Under the pieces are notes generated by a model that saw only the letters and a program-made list of their open reading frames with translations, did no database searches and was not told the origin of the DNA. The position numbers and the translations under genes are program-made. Below, one piece after another: positions 25,461 through 35,159 of a DNA stretch of 37,606 nt. The DNA comes from an uncultured Clostridiaceae bacterium (GTDB lineage Bacteria > Bacillota > Clostridia > TANB77 > CAG-508). Location: assembly GCA_946628065.1 (NCBI GenBank), contig CAMOWC010000012.1:1-37606 (forward strand), written 5' to 3'. Numbering within the stretch: the stretch's first letter is position 1; every line of letters starts with the position of its first letter.

Positions 25461-28400
25461 TTATTCTTCTTTTATAGCATCAAATATTTCCTGCTTTTCC
25501 ATATTTTTAATATAAAAATAGTCATTTCCTTCTTTGTCTGGTGAAAACATGCAAATGCTGTTGTATGAGCAAAATTCGCATGTTGTTCTTTTGCTTTTAT
25601 TTTTGTATGGTTTTATATCAATATTTCCACTTAGTATCTCTTTACTAATCTGTTTAATGATTTTTTTAGTATGCTTTTGCAGGTTTTTAAACTGCTTCTC
25701 ATTAATCGCATTTGAACGGTTTAATGAAAGCTGTCCATCTTTATCAACATAAGCTGGTATAACATTAGAAAAACCCTTATCTAATTTATTGTCCATCATT
25801 TTAGCAACATGCACATCTGCTAGCAATATTCCATTTAGTTTGAACTGTTTCTTAAGTTCTTCTTCAATCTCTTCATCAGATTTGTCCTTTTTAGAATCAA
25901 TTATGCTATCAATAAGTCCAAAGTAAAATACTCCTGCCGGAATTGCTTTTTCTATTTCAGTTGCAGCATCTAAGTATGTAAGTAACTGTATTTGAAGGCC
26001 TGCAATAACTTCTCCTAAGTCAATATTCTTAGCTGATGATTTGTAGTCAATTATTCTTAAATATTTTCCACTTTCATCTTTTGCAATATCTATTCTGTCA
26101 ATTTTACCAGTTACTTCAATGTCTTCTCCAGTTTCTAGTTTTAATTTTATAGGTTCATATACTGATTTTTCTGAAAACTCTATTTCTGTACCATTTATTC
26201 TAAAATCGCTATACTTTAGCTGTTCTATAATATATTTTATAGCCTTTTTTATAACTTTTTCAAGTCTAATGGTTAAGCTTTGAAATTTTGCACTACTATT
26301 AAAAATTTGGTTTTTGCTCAAATTGAGTTCACTACAAATAATTTCAGATACTATCTTGTTTATATTAGTTTCATCAAGCTCTTTATAGTTAATTCCCCTT
26401 TCATCAATAGTATCAAAAAATTTTTCTATTACATTATGCATAAATGTGCCCGTATCTATAGATTTTAAATTAAACTCGGCAGGTTCAGCAAGCTTCAGTC
26501 CATATTTCAAATGAAAAGAAAATGGGCATCTTCTATATTGTTCGAGCCTTGACACGCTTGTTTTCAAAACATTTCCATATAGCTTTTTTATGTTTGATTC
26601 ATTAATAATTACAGGCAAGTTTGTATCGCTTAAGCCCTGCATTGCAGCTTTTAATTTTTCACTCCATTTGGCATCTTCATTGTAGATTTGGTATATAGCT
26701 TGCCAAGTTTCATCTAATTGCTCTCCACTATTTAGACTTTTTATAGCTAATAGTAGATTTTCAAAAGTTTCTTTTTTGTTTTCAATCCTAATTTCTTTTT
26801 TTGTTATTTCACTTTCTTCTTTCAGTTTTGGAAATGATTTTTTTATTCTATAAATGAGGTTTGAAGGCCTTATAGCCGCTCCCTCTTTATCTGCTATAGG
26901 ATATGAAAGATATAGCTCTTCTTCCGCTGTTGAAAATGCTTTATATATAGAAAACTGCTCTTCATATAAGTTTTGTATACTATCCTTTGCAAGCTCAATC
27001 CCCATGTCTTCTAAGGTGTGTCTATCTACATCATTTAAAAAGCCCTCTTCTTTTCTGTAGCTTGGGAATATTCCGTCATTTAGGCCTATTATAAATACGG
27101 CTTTGACTTTATGGCTTCTGCTTCTGTCTACATCGCCTACAATAACCTGATCAAGAGTTGCGGGAATTGCTCCTAATGAATGCCCGCTAAACCCAATTTT
27201 AAGCAATTCTGCATATTTTTCAAAAGAAATCAGCCTTTCGCCTAGCACATCCACCATTTCATTTAAGATGGAAATTATCATCTTTAGACTTGATGCATAC
27301 TCTTTAGCTATCTCTACTTCACCAGCATTCATAAGCTCATCTATCTTATTTTTTAAGCTATCTTCTACCTTTATTTCTTTTAAAAACTCATATATTTTTA
27401 TGCATATATCTTTAATTGTTTTTTGTCTGCCAAGTTGATCTTTTAAGTTTAGAATCGGAGTTACAACTCTCTTCCTAATACTGTTCATTCTGTCTTTTTC
27501 TTCATTGTTTTCTAATCCATTAACCCAGTCTCCTTGGTACCACGCTTTTCCTTTTACTCCCCATGATATTACATAATTTTCTAAGTCGTATTGCTCGTTA
27601 TCTGTAATAGGATAAAAACCTGTCTTTATACTTGCAAGCACATTTTCTTGAGTCCATCCTTTAGATAGTATTTCTAAAGTTAAAAGTAAAAATTTAATAA
27701 GAACATTTTGAGTCAAATCTTTCTTTTCATCTATAAAATTAGGAATATCATATGAACGGAATATTGCCTTTATCAAAGCTCCGCTTTCTTCAGTGTCTTT
27801 AGTTATAACTGAAATATCATTATAAGAATACCCTTTATATCTTATTAATTCTCTTATTTGGCTTGCAACTTTTTCTATTTCTTCATACGGGTTCTTCGCT
27901 AAAAACAGGTGGATGTGGTCTGGCATATTTTCATAGCAACTGCTTTTATAATTATATATATTTTCTTCTACAAGCCTTAATTCTTCATTTTTAAATCTTG
28001 GTCTTGCATTTAAAAATATAGGAGTTTCAAATACTTTATGTTGTTCTTCACATATTTTCTTTAATCTCATAGCAGTTTTATTGTTAAGATAAAAAAGACT
28101 AGTTTCATCTTGCAAATCAAGATTGTCACTTGTAATTGTAATTGTTACTTCTTTTGCTTGTTCAATTAGAATTCTGATAATTTCATACTCTTGCAATGTA
28201 AATCCAGAAAACTCGTCAATATATACTAAAGAGTCTTTAAACATTTGACTGTCTTTCATCTTTTCTGGTAAAATACTTAATATATCATTAGACTCTATGT
28301 AGTTACCACCCATTTGTTTTTGGAAATTATTGTAGCAATAGTATATATCCTTAAGTTTTAATTTTAGTCTTGCTTCTTTTGTTTGATTTATAATGCTATT

Positions 28401-28802
28401 TAAAGTTTCTAAATTAACACAATGCTTTTTTAGCTCTGTTATCGTGTCGGCAATTAAGTCAACATTTTCTTTTGTTTTACCTAAAAAGGTTAGGTCTTTC
28501 TCCCCTTTTAAAAGCATATCATAAATTAACATTTTTTTAACATTTTCTGAAATTGTGCGTTGGTTCACTCCTCCAATTTCTGCAATTATTCTATTAGCAC
28601 ATCTTCCAAACGTTATTACTTCTGCATTAATACTGCTTCCTGTTTCAATTGCATTTAAAAGTTTTTGTTCGGCGGTAAATGAAAATTGTTCAGGAGTTAT
28701 CATATAAATTTTTTTTTCATGTTTAATTCTTTCGCTTATTTCATCAAAGCAGAATCTGCTTTTTCCGCTTCCTGCTCTGCCATGTATAATTCTTAGACCC
28801 AT
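25461..28802 (-). CDS. addB: ATP-dependent helicase/nuclease subunit B (AddB)
   Basis: A 1113-residue subunit of the AddAB double-strand-break resection enzyme. The P-loop GRAGSGKS is at 8-15, the N-terminal region is helicase-like, and the C-terminal RecB-type nuclease has IIDYKSS with nearby QLLTYLDA. The Fe-S cluster ligands are the Cys of YRRCPFSF and [10 protein letters not shown]. The length is normal for AddB. addA, normally the next gene, is absent and UDG takes its place, so AddA must be elsewhere. Confidence 0.95.
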   Translation of the reverse strand: MGLRIIHGRAGSGKSRFCFDEISERIKHEKKIYMITPEQFSFTAEQKLLNAIETGSSINAEVITFGRCANRIIAEIGGVNQRTISENVKKMLIYDMLLKGEKDLTFLGKTKENVDLIADTITELKKHCVNLETLNSIINQTKEARLKLKLKDIYYCYNNFQKQMGGNYIESNDILSILPEKMKDSQMFKDSLVYIDEFSGFTLQEYEIIRILIEQAKEVTITITSDNLDLQDETSLFYLNNKTAMRLKKICEEQHKVFETPIFLNARPRFKNEELRLVEENIYNYKSSCYENMPDHIHLFLAKNPYEEIEKVASQIRELIRYKGYSYNDISVITKDTEESGALIKAIFRSYDIPNFIDEKKDLTQNVLIKFLLLTLEILSKGWTQENVLASIKTGFYPITDNEQYDLENYVISWGVKGKAWYQGDWVNGLENNEEKDRMNSIRKRVVTPILNLKDQLGRQKTIKDICIKIYEFLKEIKVEDSLKNKIDELMNAGEVEIAKEYASSLKMIISILNEMVDVLGERLISFEKYAELLKIGFSGHSLGAIPATLDQVIVGDVDRSRSHKVKAVFIIGLNDGIFPSYRKEEGFLNDVDRHTLEDMGIELAKDSIQNLYEEQFSIYKAFSTAEEELYLSYPIADKEGAAIRPSNLIYRIKKSFPKLKEESEITKKEIRIENKKETFENLLLAIKSLNSGEQLDETWQAIYQIYNEDAKWSEKLKAAMQGLSDTNLPVIINESNIKKLYGNVLKTSVSRLEQYRRCPFSFHLKYGLKLAEPAEFNLKSIDTGTFMHNVIEKFFDTIDERGINYKELDETNINKIVSEIICSELNLSKNQIFNSSAKFQSLTIRLEKVIKKAIKYIIEQLKYSDFRINGTEIEFSEKSVYEPIKLKLETGEDIEVTGKIDRIDIAKDESGKYLRIIDYKSSAKNIDLGEVIAGLQIQLLTYLDAATEIEKAIPAGVFYFGLIDSIIDSKKDKSDEEIEEELKKQFKLNGILLADVHVAKMMDNKLDKGFSNVIPAYVDKDGQLSLNRSNAINEKQFKNLQKHTKKIIKQISKEILSGNIDIKPYKNKSKRTTCEFCSYNSICMFSPDKEGNDYFYIKNMEKQEIFDAIKEE

Positions 28803-28815
28803 ACTATCTCCTTTT

Positions 28816-29682
28816 TTATGCTTCGCGTTTCCAATAAAATAAATATTGTTGTGCTATGCCAGCTAAATTGCTGTACTTTTTCTTTGCAAGTTCTTCTATT
28901 TGTTTTCTATCAAGCTTTTTTTCTTCTACATCAGGAAAATATAATTCTCTCATTACTCTTCTAACCCAAACATCAATAGGAAAGGCATCAAGCCTTTTTA
29001 AATCAGAAAAAAGCATTACACAATCTGCAACTTTTTCTCCCACACCTTGTACACTCATAAGTTTTTCTTTTAAAATACTTGTATCCTTTATTTCGTATAG
29101 TTCTCTCAAATTTAGCTCTTTTGTATTAACTTTTCTAACTGCATCTGCAACATATTTGTCTCTAAACCCTAGACCTGCTTCTCTAAACTCTTGTATAGAA
29201 ACATCTTTTAGCTCCTCTGATGTTGGAAATGTATAATACGTTTTTCCTTGCCAATTAATAGGCTTTCCGTATTTTTTTGCCAGTGTTTCTATAATCTTTT
29301 TTATCCTAGGAATATTATTATTAGCAGAAATGATAAAAGAAATTAGTGTTTCCCATAAGTCTTGATTTAGTAGTCTAATTCCCTCTCCATATTTAATACT
29401 TTCAGCAATATTTTCGTCGACCTTTGATAAAGTACATTTGATTTGTTCATAGTCCCTATTTAAATCAAAGTAATCTTGTACAATTTCTGTAATCTTGCTA
29501 TTGCATATTCCTTTTATTATAAGTAAATCACTCTCTTTTTTTACATTTAAAACATTGTTCCCTAAAATGCCAGTATAGCTTCTATCTTCTTCTTCATTCC
29601 ATCTAAAGCACTGTCCACATTCAAATACTTGCTTTGGTTCAAATGATTTTATGTTTTCAATTATTATGCTCTGCTCTTTCAT
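28816..29682 (-). CDS. ogg: 8-oxoguanine DNA glycosylase (OGG1 family)
   Basis: A 288-residue bifunctional glycosylase/AP lyase for oxidised guanine. The N-terminal OGG domain contains ECGQCFRWNE. The helix-hairpin-helix GPD segment VQGVGEKVADC holds the catalytic Lys217, with catalytic Asp237 in FPIDVWV. It is the first gene of a repair operon: addB follows after 13 bases, then UDG. Confidence 0.93.
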   Translation of the reverse strand: MKEQSIIIENIKSFEPKQVFECGQCFRWNEEEDRSYTGILGNNVLNVKKESDLLIIKGICNSKITEIVQDYFDLNRDYEQIKCTLSKVDENIAESIKYGEGIRLLNQDLWETLISFIISANNNIPRIKKIIETLAKKYGKPINWQGKTYYTFPTSEELKDVSIQEFREAGLGFRDKYVADAVRKVNTKELNLRELYEIKDTSILKEKLMSVQGVGEKVADCVMLFSDLKRLDAFPIDVWVRRVMRELYFPDVEEKKLDRKQIEELAKKKYSNLAGIAQQYLFYWKREA

Positions 29683-29704
29683 ATTTCTATATCACCTTAG
29701 ATGA

Positions 29705-29733
29705 ATTGTATCATAATAGATATGTTTTTTCAA
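29705..29733 (-). promoter_or_regulatory. likely promoter of the ogg-addB-udg-gltD operon
   Basis: TTGAAA (29728-29733), 17 bp, TACAAT (29705-29710) with an extended TGA before it, on the minus strand, between yitT and ogg. Confidence 0.6.
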
Positions 29734-29742
29734 TAAATACCT

Positions 29743-30607
29743 CTATTTGAATCCTTCTCCAAATACTTCTCTAGCATTAGAAATAATTAAAAAAGCATTG
29801 CTATCAATTCTATTTACAATTTTTCTTATTGCTCCTACCTCATTTCTGCTTGCTACGCACAGCAAAAGCATCTTTTCCTCATCTGTGTACATCCCTTTTG
29901 CATATATTCCAGTTATCCCTCTTGGTATCTCTAATTCAATCTTTTTTGCAATCTCTTCATACCTATCTGAAATCACATAAATTACTTTTGTAAAATAAAT
30001 TCCTTCTGAAAGAACGTCTATAGCTTTCCCCATTATATATATGGCTATTGCCGAGTACAATGCAATTTCTATTTTATTAAAAACTAGTGCGCTAATGCCA
30101 ACAACAATTGAATCAACAATAATTATTAATGTTCCGTGAACGCATATCAGGTTTATATTTTTTAATTATTTGAGAAAGCAAATCGCTTCCACCAGTTGAA
30201 GCATTGACTTTTAAAATAATAGCAGTACCAATTCCAACAAGTATGCCTCCATATAAACATGCCAATATTTTGTCTTCTGTAAGTGGTTCTATTTTTTCAA
30301 AAATGTCTATAAAAAAAGAGAGTGCAACAGTTCCAAATATAGCACGAAATACAAATTTTTTTCCAAACTTAAAAAAAGCAAAAATAAACACTGGAATATT
30401 TAATAAAAACATAACCATACCTACAGGAAAATTTAGCAAGTAATATATAACCGTTGCGATTCCTGAAAAACCTCCTGTTGATAGTTTATTTGGAATCAAA
30501 AACAATCCCGTCCCCATTGCCATTATAGCTGTACCACAGATAATTTGGACTACTTCTAAAAAAACATCTTTTAGAAAAAAAATAAAATTTTTCTGTTTCG
30601 TTTTCAT
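29743..30607 (-). CDS. YitT family membrane protein, expressed through a +1 frameshift at CGG
   Basis: A 287-residue YitT/DUF161+DUF2179 membrane protein. Frame zero (30607-30137) carries about four membrane helices (FLEVVQIICGTAIMAMG, GIATVIYYLL and following) and the KVNASTGGSDLL segment. CGG at 30134-30136 then leads to a TGA seven codons later. Skipping the C joins KPDMRS to GTLIII and continues through another helix (IVDSIVVG) and the soluble DUF2179 domain (VIYVISDRYEEIA to IISNAREVFGEGF). The total fits the usual YitT length. The ATG at 30607 has GGAGG eight bases upstream; the in-frame start at 30622 is less likely. The family is thought to be transport-related, but the substrate is unknown. 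Confidence 0.88.
30134..30136 (-). other. +1 recoding site: in-frame CGG in yitT
   Basis: TCA CGG A in frame zero; TCA (C) GGA ACA TTA in the +1 frame. No homopolymer longer than two bases sits at the junction. Confidence 0.8.
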
Positions 30608-30685
30608 ATTCCAATCCTCCATATTTAAAGTATGGAATTTTTTATTTAAAATATTCGTATCTCCTAATTCTAAATTGCATAATAA

Positions 30686-30713
30686 AAGATGCTATACAAA
30701 AGTATGGCATCTT
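30686..30713 (-). terminator. terminator of the radical SAM gene
   Basis: A 12-bp stem with one G-T pair (30686-30697 with 30702-30713) and an A-rich loop, followed by TTTTATT on the minus strand. It overlaps the stop codon. Confidence 0.7.
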
Positions 30714-31752
30714 AATCATTATAAGTTTGCAGAATAGTAATATTAAATGTTCCTTTTTTAGTCTTGTTATCTTGTACTATTTTTGTTTTAACATCATACA
30801 GGTTTTTGAGTTTTACGACATTTTCCCTTTTATGACCAACAACACTATTTACATCTTCTGGATTAATTCGAAGTTCTACTTCTTTAACTTTAACATTAAA
30901 AGATTTAATTTTGTCTAATATTTTATCATACCAAACACTGGATTCAACTAATTGTCCAAAGGCTTCATGATATGGGCCAGCAATAACTTCACTTTTGTCA
31001 TTTTCTGGATTAGAAATTGTGTCTGTATTTTGTAAGCCCATTCTTATAACCTTTATGTGTTTTCTCTCAAAGAAATTATATAGTTCTCTACAGGTTTCTA
31101 CTGCTTGATCTACAGTCAATGGCTCATAAATGTTTTTGTTATATTCTTCTTCTAATTTAGTTCCTTTGATAACAAGCACTGGATATATTCTAACCATCTT
31201 AGGTTTTAATTTTGCGCAATCTTTCGCTGTATTTATCTCATCTATTCTTGTACTTTCAGGCAGGCCAATCATCATCTGGTGTCCCAAGTTAAATCCATGC
31301 CATCTTATCATTTTTGATGCTTTTTTTACATCTTCAAAAGTATGTCCTCTTTTGCTTTTATTTAAAATATAATCATTTGAAGACTGAACTCCAAGTTCTA
31401 TTGTTCCTACTTTATATTTTTTAAGTCTTTTTAATACTTCTTTGTCTATATAGTCAGGCCTTGTTGATAATCTTATACTATCAACTTTACCATCTTTAAC
31501 AAATTCAAATGCAACTTGTAATAGTTCTTCTTGCTTCTCTACGGGTATGCCTGTAAAACTTCCACCGAAAAAAGCTATTTCCACATACGCTTCTTCCTTA
31601 AAGCTCTTTAAGTAGGCTTCAACAGTGTTTCTTACGTCTTCTCCTGTTACTTGTTTTTCCTGTCCTGAAATTTTTTTCTGGTTACAAAATGTACAATTTT
31701 GTGGACATCCTAAATGAGGCACAAATATTGGTATAATGTATTGCTTTTTCAT
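30712..31752 (-). CDS. radical SAM protein, Elp3-like, of the rnc-smc neighbourhood
   Basis: A 346-residue radical SAM enzyme. The N-terminal CPQNCTFCNQ provides the CxxxCxxC motif that binds a 4Fe-4S cluster and S-adenosylmethionine. FFGGSFTGIP, STRPDYID and ELGVQSSND are Elp3-type motifs. The C-terminus is short and lacks the acetyltransferase domain of true Elp3. It starts 9 bases after rnc, an arrangement typical of clostridia, where it lies beside rnc and smc. The substrate is unknown, though related proteins act on tRNA. Confidence 0.9.
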   Translation of the reverse strand: MKKQYIIPIFVPHLGCPQNCTFCNQKKISGQEKQVTGEDVRNTVEAYLKSFKEEAYVEIAFFGGSFTGIPVEKQEELLQVAFEFVKDGKVDSIRLSTRPDYIDKEVLKRLKKYKVGTIELGVQSSNDYILNKSKRGHTFEDVKKASKMIRWHGFNLGHQMMIGLPESTRIDEINTAKDCAKLKPKMVRIYPVLVIKGTKLEEEYNKNIYEPLTVDQAVETCRELYNFFERKHIKVIRMGLQNTDTISNPENDKSEVIAGPYHEAFGQLVESSVWYDKILDKIKSFNVKVKEVELRINPEDVNSVVGHKRENVVKLKNLYDVKTKIVQDNKTKKGTFNITILQTYND

Positions 31753-31761
31753 TGCTCCTCC

Positions 31762-32431
31762 TTAATTATTTTCCAAAGCTCTTTGGGCCGCCTTCATTTC
31801 AGCATTTTTCTTACTGCTTCCTTCCCCTGTTGCAATGTGCTTATCATTGACATACAATTCAACTGTAAATTTTTTATCATGGTCAGGTCCTTCTTCTTTA
31901 ATTGTTTTATATTCAATGTGCACATTACCATGAACCTGTAATTTCTCCTGTAAAACGGTTTTATAATCTTTTTTTCCTACATCTTTAGCTGCTGTCTTAA
32001 TTGAATCCTCAAAATTTTTAATGATAAAATTCTTTGTAATTTCTAGACCGCCTATCTAAATATGTCGCTGCAATCACTGCTTCAACTGTATCTGCAAGTA
32101 TTGCAGGTTTGTTGGTTCCACTTGCAAGTTCGCTTCTGCCTAAATTCAAGAAATCACTAAAATTATGCTTTGTTGCAATTTTGTAAAGGCTTTCTTCACA
32201 AACAACACTAGCCCTAACTTTAGTCATTTCTCCTTCTGATAAGTTCTTATAGTTTTGAAACAGGTAATCACTAATTACAAATTCCAAAATTGCATCTCCA
32301 AGGTATTCTAATTTTTCATAGCTTTCTACCCCATGTTCATAGGCATATGAGGTATGTGTTAATGCTCTTTCTATTAGTGAAACACTATTATATGTAATTC
32401 CTATTTCTTTTTGAAAATTTTCTATATTCAT
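31762..32431 (-). CDS. rnc: ribonuclease III, expressed through a +1 frameshift at CGG
   Basis: A 222-residue double-strand-specific endoribonuclease that matures rRNA. Frame zero (32431-32051) holds the catalytic domain: the EKLEYLGDAILE signature and acidic residues Asp114 and Glu117 (ADTVEAVIA), ending TYLDR. CGG at 32048-32050 follows. Skipping its C gives GLEITKNF and then a complete double-stranded RNA-binding domain (about 150-222, with YKTVLQEKLQ, YVNDKHIATGEGSSKKNAEMKAAQ). The family consensus at this point is YLDxG(L/F)E, so the recoded Gly sits exactly where expected. Frame zero alone would stop ten codons later with no RNA-binding domain. It begins 21 bases after the arginase gene. 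Confidence 0.92.
32048..32050 (-). other. +1 recoding site: in-frame CGG in rnc
   Basis: AGG CGG T in frame zero; AGG (C) GGT CTA GAA in the +1 frame, restoring the family motif YLDxGLE. There is no homopolymer at the junction that would favour a sequencing slip. Confidence 0.85.
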
Positions 32432-32452
32432 TATTTCCTCACCTTATAACAA

Positions 32453-33319
32453 CTACTCAAATTCTTTGCAAACCCTGTTTAGGACGTTGTCTGCAATTTT
32501 TTTTGTTTTATTATCTATGTCTCTATCAGGATTGTATTCAACGATATCAAATGATTTTATTTTATCTTTATTTTCAAGAACTGTATTTACCATCTCATAT
32601 GCTTGCAATTCTGTAACTCCATCTATTGCTGGGACTGATACCCCTGGAGCTATAATTGGGTCAATCATATCTAAATCAAAACTAATATGCATGCCATTTG
32701 TTCCCTTACATGCAATATCAATTGCTTTTTGAGTAATAGCTTTTGCTCCATGCATTCTTACATCGTCTGTTGTAAACACTGTAACACCAGCATCTTTCAA
32801 ATTTTCTACTTCTAGTTCGTCTAAATCTCTAGCTCCAACAATTACAGCATTTTCAAATGGATATATATTTCCTTTGTGGAAATCAGCTAGCTCCCTTTTT
32901 TCATAGCCAGTAATAACCGCAAGAGGTAATCCGTGAATATTCCCTGTTATTGTCGTATCAAATGTGTTAAAGTCTCCATGAGCGTCAAACCAGATTATCC
33001 CTAAATTATTATATTTATTTATAGAGGCAAGTGCACTTGCTATTGCAATACTGTGGTCTCCCCCTATAGTAACGGGAATCTTTCCTTTTTCTAAGGTCTT
33101 TGTAACTTGAACATACAATTTTGAATTAAACTCATTGACTGCTTTTAAATTCTTTTTTTTGTTTGATACTCCATATTCTTTTTTTACATTATTTTTTTTC
33201 ACCTTATAAATTGCAATTTTATCATCTTTTATGCTTTGGGTAATAACTCTAGGTCCTTTTTCTGCTCCTTCAACATTTACTCCTAAGTCTGAACCCGCTT
33301 CAATTATATCTAATTTCAC
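32453..33319 (-). CDS. rocF: arginase family protein
   Basis: A 288-residue binuclear manganese ureohydrolase. All metal motifs are present: GGDHS, DAHGD, GNIHGLPL and SFDLDMIDP. The size and the Arg-type motif order fit arginase (L-arginine to L-ornithine and urea) better than agmatinase. The frame is open to 33367 inside the racemase gene, but a GTG at 33319, six bases after the racemase stop with AGG upstream, gives the usual arginase N-terminus. Its direct partner is an ornithine racemase. Confidence 0.85.
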   Translation of the reverse strand: MKLDIIEAGSDLGVNVEGAEKGPRVITQSIKDDKIAIYKVKKNNVKKEYGVSNKKKNLKAVNEFNSKLYVQVTKTLEKGKIPVTIGGDHSIAIASALASINKYNNLGIIWFDAHGDFNTFDTTITGNIHGLPLAVITGYEKRELADFHKGNIYPFENAVIVGARDLDELEVENLKDAGVTVFTTDDVRMHGAKAITQKAIDIACKGTNGMHISFDLDMIDPIIAPGVSVPAIDGVTELQAYEMVNTVLENKDKIKSFDIVEYNPDRDIDNKTKKIADNVLNRVCKEFE

Positions 33320-33324
33320 TTTTT

Positions 33325-34389
33325 TTACCTCACTATCTCTTTTAGTACATATTTTGAAGTCATACAAGAAAGAACACCAGCATAATTTGGCATAAACTCA
33401 ATAATATCTCCAAGTTTATATTCCCTTTTGCAATCGCTCACATCAAGAATAATATGGTCACTACTGCCTCCAAGAACTATTATTTCTTCGTCTAATGGCG
33501 TTATTCCATCTAGTTTTACATCTTGCTTTCCAAGACCTATAATAGCTCTTTTCCTTGTTCCTCTGTCAATAAATGTACTATGCTCTCCAAATGAATTTGA
33601 AAGCCCACATTCCCCCCATGGAACAGATGGTTTTTCTTTTAATTCTATAATCTCTGCTTTAACAATAAAATTATCTTGATTTAAGGCTTCAATTTTTTCT
33701 TCAAAACATGGAATATTTCCTAAATATATGGCTTCTCCCATTCTTAAATTATTTATTGTACATGGTATTTTTTTATTTTCTAGCATTTTAAAAGAACTAG
33801 AGTTTCCACCTGAAACTATTTTAAATTTTATGTTATATTTTTTCTCTAATTCTAATACAACTTCTTCTAGTTCCTTCATGTTCTCACTAGATGGTACAAT
33901 TTCTCCATAACAGCTTAAATTTACTCCTAACCCATATAGCTCTATGTTACTTAAACACATTGCTTGTCCGGTAAGTTCTTCAAGCTCTGGCCTTAAGCAC
34001 CCTTCTCTTAAATCCCCTAGTTCATACATTAAAATTACTTTATGAATTTTATTTTGATTTTTAGCCTCTTTATTTAGATTTATAATTGTATTTATTTCAC
34101 TATTAAGACTCACATCTGCATATCTTACAGTGTCTGGTATTTCTTCAGTTGACGGACTTCTTATTAGCCATTTTTCGACATTTAAATCTTTATAGCTTAT
34201 TAAATTTTGTATTCTTGAATCACATATATAATCTACTCCACTGTTTACAATGGCCTGTACTATTTCTTTGTTGTCTGCTAGAAGTTTTGTAACAACTGCA
34301 AGTGAAATACCGTTTTGTTCGCATAGTTCCTTTGTCTTTTTTATATTTTCTATAATTCCATTTAAGTTTATTTGGATTTTTGGATACAT
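33325..34389 (-). CDS. orr: PLP-dependent alanine/ornithine racemase family enzyme
   Basis: A 354-residue fold type III PLP enzyme. Lys35 in AVVTKLLAD is the PLP Schiff-base residue; ELGDLREGC and SGGNSSSF are family motifs. The family includes the ornithine racemase Orr of ornithine-fermenting Clostridia. Adjacency to arginase supports ornithine as substrate (L-Orn to D-Orn), but alanine or other amino acids cannot be excluded. AAAGGAG precedes the ATG, 17 bases after the GatD-like gene. No ornithine aminomutase genes are nearby, so fermentation is not indicated. Confidence 0.82.
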   Translation of the reverse strand: MYPKIQINLNGIIENIKKTKELCEQNGISLAVVTKLLADNKEIVQAIVNSGVDYICDSRIQNLISYKDLNVEKWLIRSPSTEEIPDTVRYADVSLNSEINTIINLNKEAKNQNKIHKVILMYELGDLREGCLRPELEELTGQAMCLSNIELYGLGVNLSCYGEIVPSSENMKELEEVVLELEKKYNIKFKIVSGGNSSSFKMLENKKIPCTINNLRMGEAIYLGNIPCFEEKIEALNQDNFIVKAEIIELKEKPSVPWGECGLSNSFGEHSTFIDRGTRKRAIIGLGKQDVKLDGITPLDEEIIVLGGSSDHIILDVSDCKREYKLGDIIEFMPNYAGVLSCMTSKYVLKEIVR

Positions 34390-34406
34390 ATGTTTTGCTG
34401 TCTCCT

Positions 34407-35159
34407 TTACTTTTTTTCTTTTTCTGCATTGTATTTCTTAATACATTCCATAGATTTTTTCTCAACTTCAAAGTCTATATCCGGTATTGTTTTTTTAATT
34501 GAAACGCCCTTTGTTTCCATTGCGGTTTTAATAAGCTTTTCTGTATACCACGGATTCTTTACCAAAACAGGGCCAAGTGTAGTTGTATAAATTAAATTTT
34601 TGTATTTTGCTCCTTCACCTTTATCTTCTCCGTTATTTCCTCTTCCATAAGAAACAGTTCCAAGTGGGCTTACACTATTGGTTTTTATATCTATCATTTG
34701 AATTTGGTTACCGTTTATTTCTAACGTTTCGTATTCATTTAATTGAAAAATAATGTCATTTCCATATACCATTTCCCTTTGGTTACATTCCATGTCTAAA
34801 TAGCCTAAGCATTCAATTTGCTCGCCATCTAGTTTTATAAGTTTTTTACCAAAAGCGGCTCCAGTAGTTCCTATGGCAATGATCATCTTATTGTTTTCTA
34901 TATATTTATCAAGCCCTTCTTTTTGAGTTTTTAAAGCTTCAACTATTGATTTTATAATTCTTATTTCTCCTACATTAAAGAACAATATATCTGCTTTATC
35001 AAAATCAATCTGTTTTTTAAAAGACTCAACTTTTTCTATGTTAACATTTAGTCCAAGCATTTGGCCTATTCTTTTTAAAGCCATAATGTTTCCTCTATCT
35101 CCATGTAAATTTAACATATCAGGATAGCACCATAATACATTTAATTCATTATTTTCCAT
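34407..35159 (-). CDS. GatD-like class I amidotransferase domain lacking the catalytic Cys and His
   Basis: A 250-residue protein resembling GatD, the glutaminase partner of MurT. The N-terminal motif YPDMLNLHGDRGN is typical of GatD. At the nucleophile elbow, where GatD has GxCGGxQ, this protein reads GTTGAAF (97-103), so Cys is Thr99. At the catalytic His, where GatD has a YLHGPLLPKNP-type motif, it reads TTTLGPVLVKNP, so His is Leu195. Hydrolysis of glutamine is therefore unlikely. The start overlaps the end of the MurT-like gene by 11 bases, so a complex is still expected. It may be a scaffold or may deliver another nucleophile. Confidence 0.85.
   Translation of the reverse strand: MENNELNVLWCYPDMLNLHGDRGNIMALKRIGQMLGLNVNIEKVESFKKQIDFDKADILFFNVGEIRIIKSIVEALKTQKEGLDKYIENNKMIIAIGTTGAAFGKKLIKLDGEQIECLGYLDMECNQREMVYGNDIIFQLNEYETLEINGNQIQMIDIKTNSVSPLGTVSYGRGNNGEDKGEGAKYKNLIYTTTLGPVLVKNPWYTEKLIKTAMETKGVSIKKTIPDIDFEVEKKSMECIKKYNAEKEKK

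Noticed and set aside
13878-32431. The five frameshifts as random assembly or long-read errors, or as pseudogenes
   Set aside because: Two could be blamed on an extra A in an AAAA run, but yitT, rnc and the codon-4 site could not. All five are +1, all fall on CGG, and both halves of each gene are undamaged. Raw reads would still be the decisive test.
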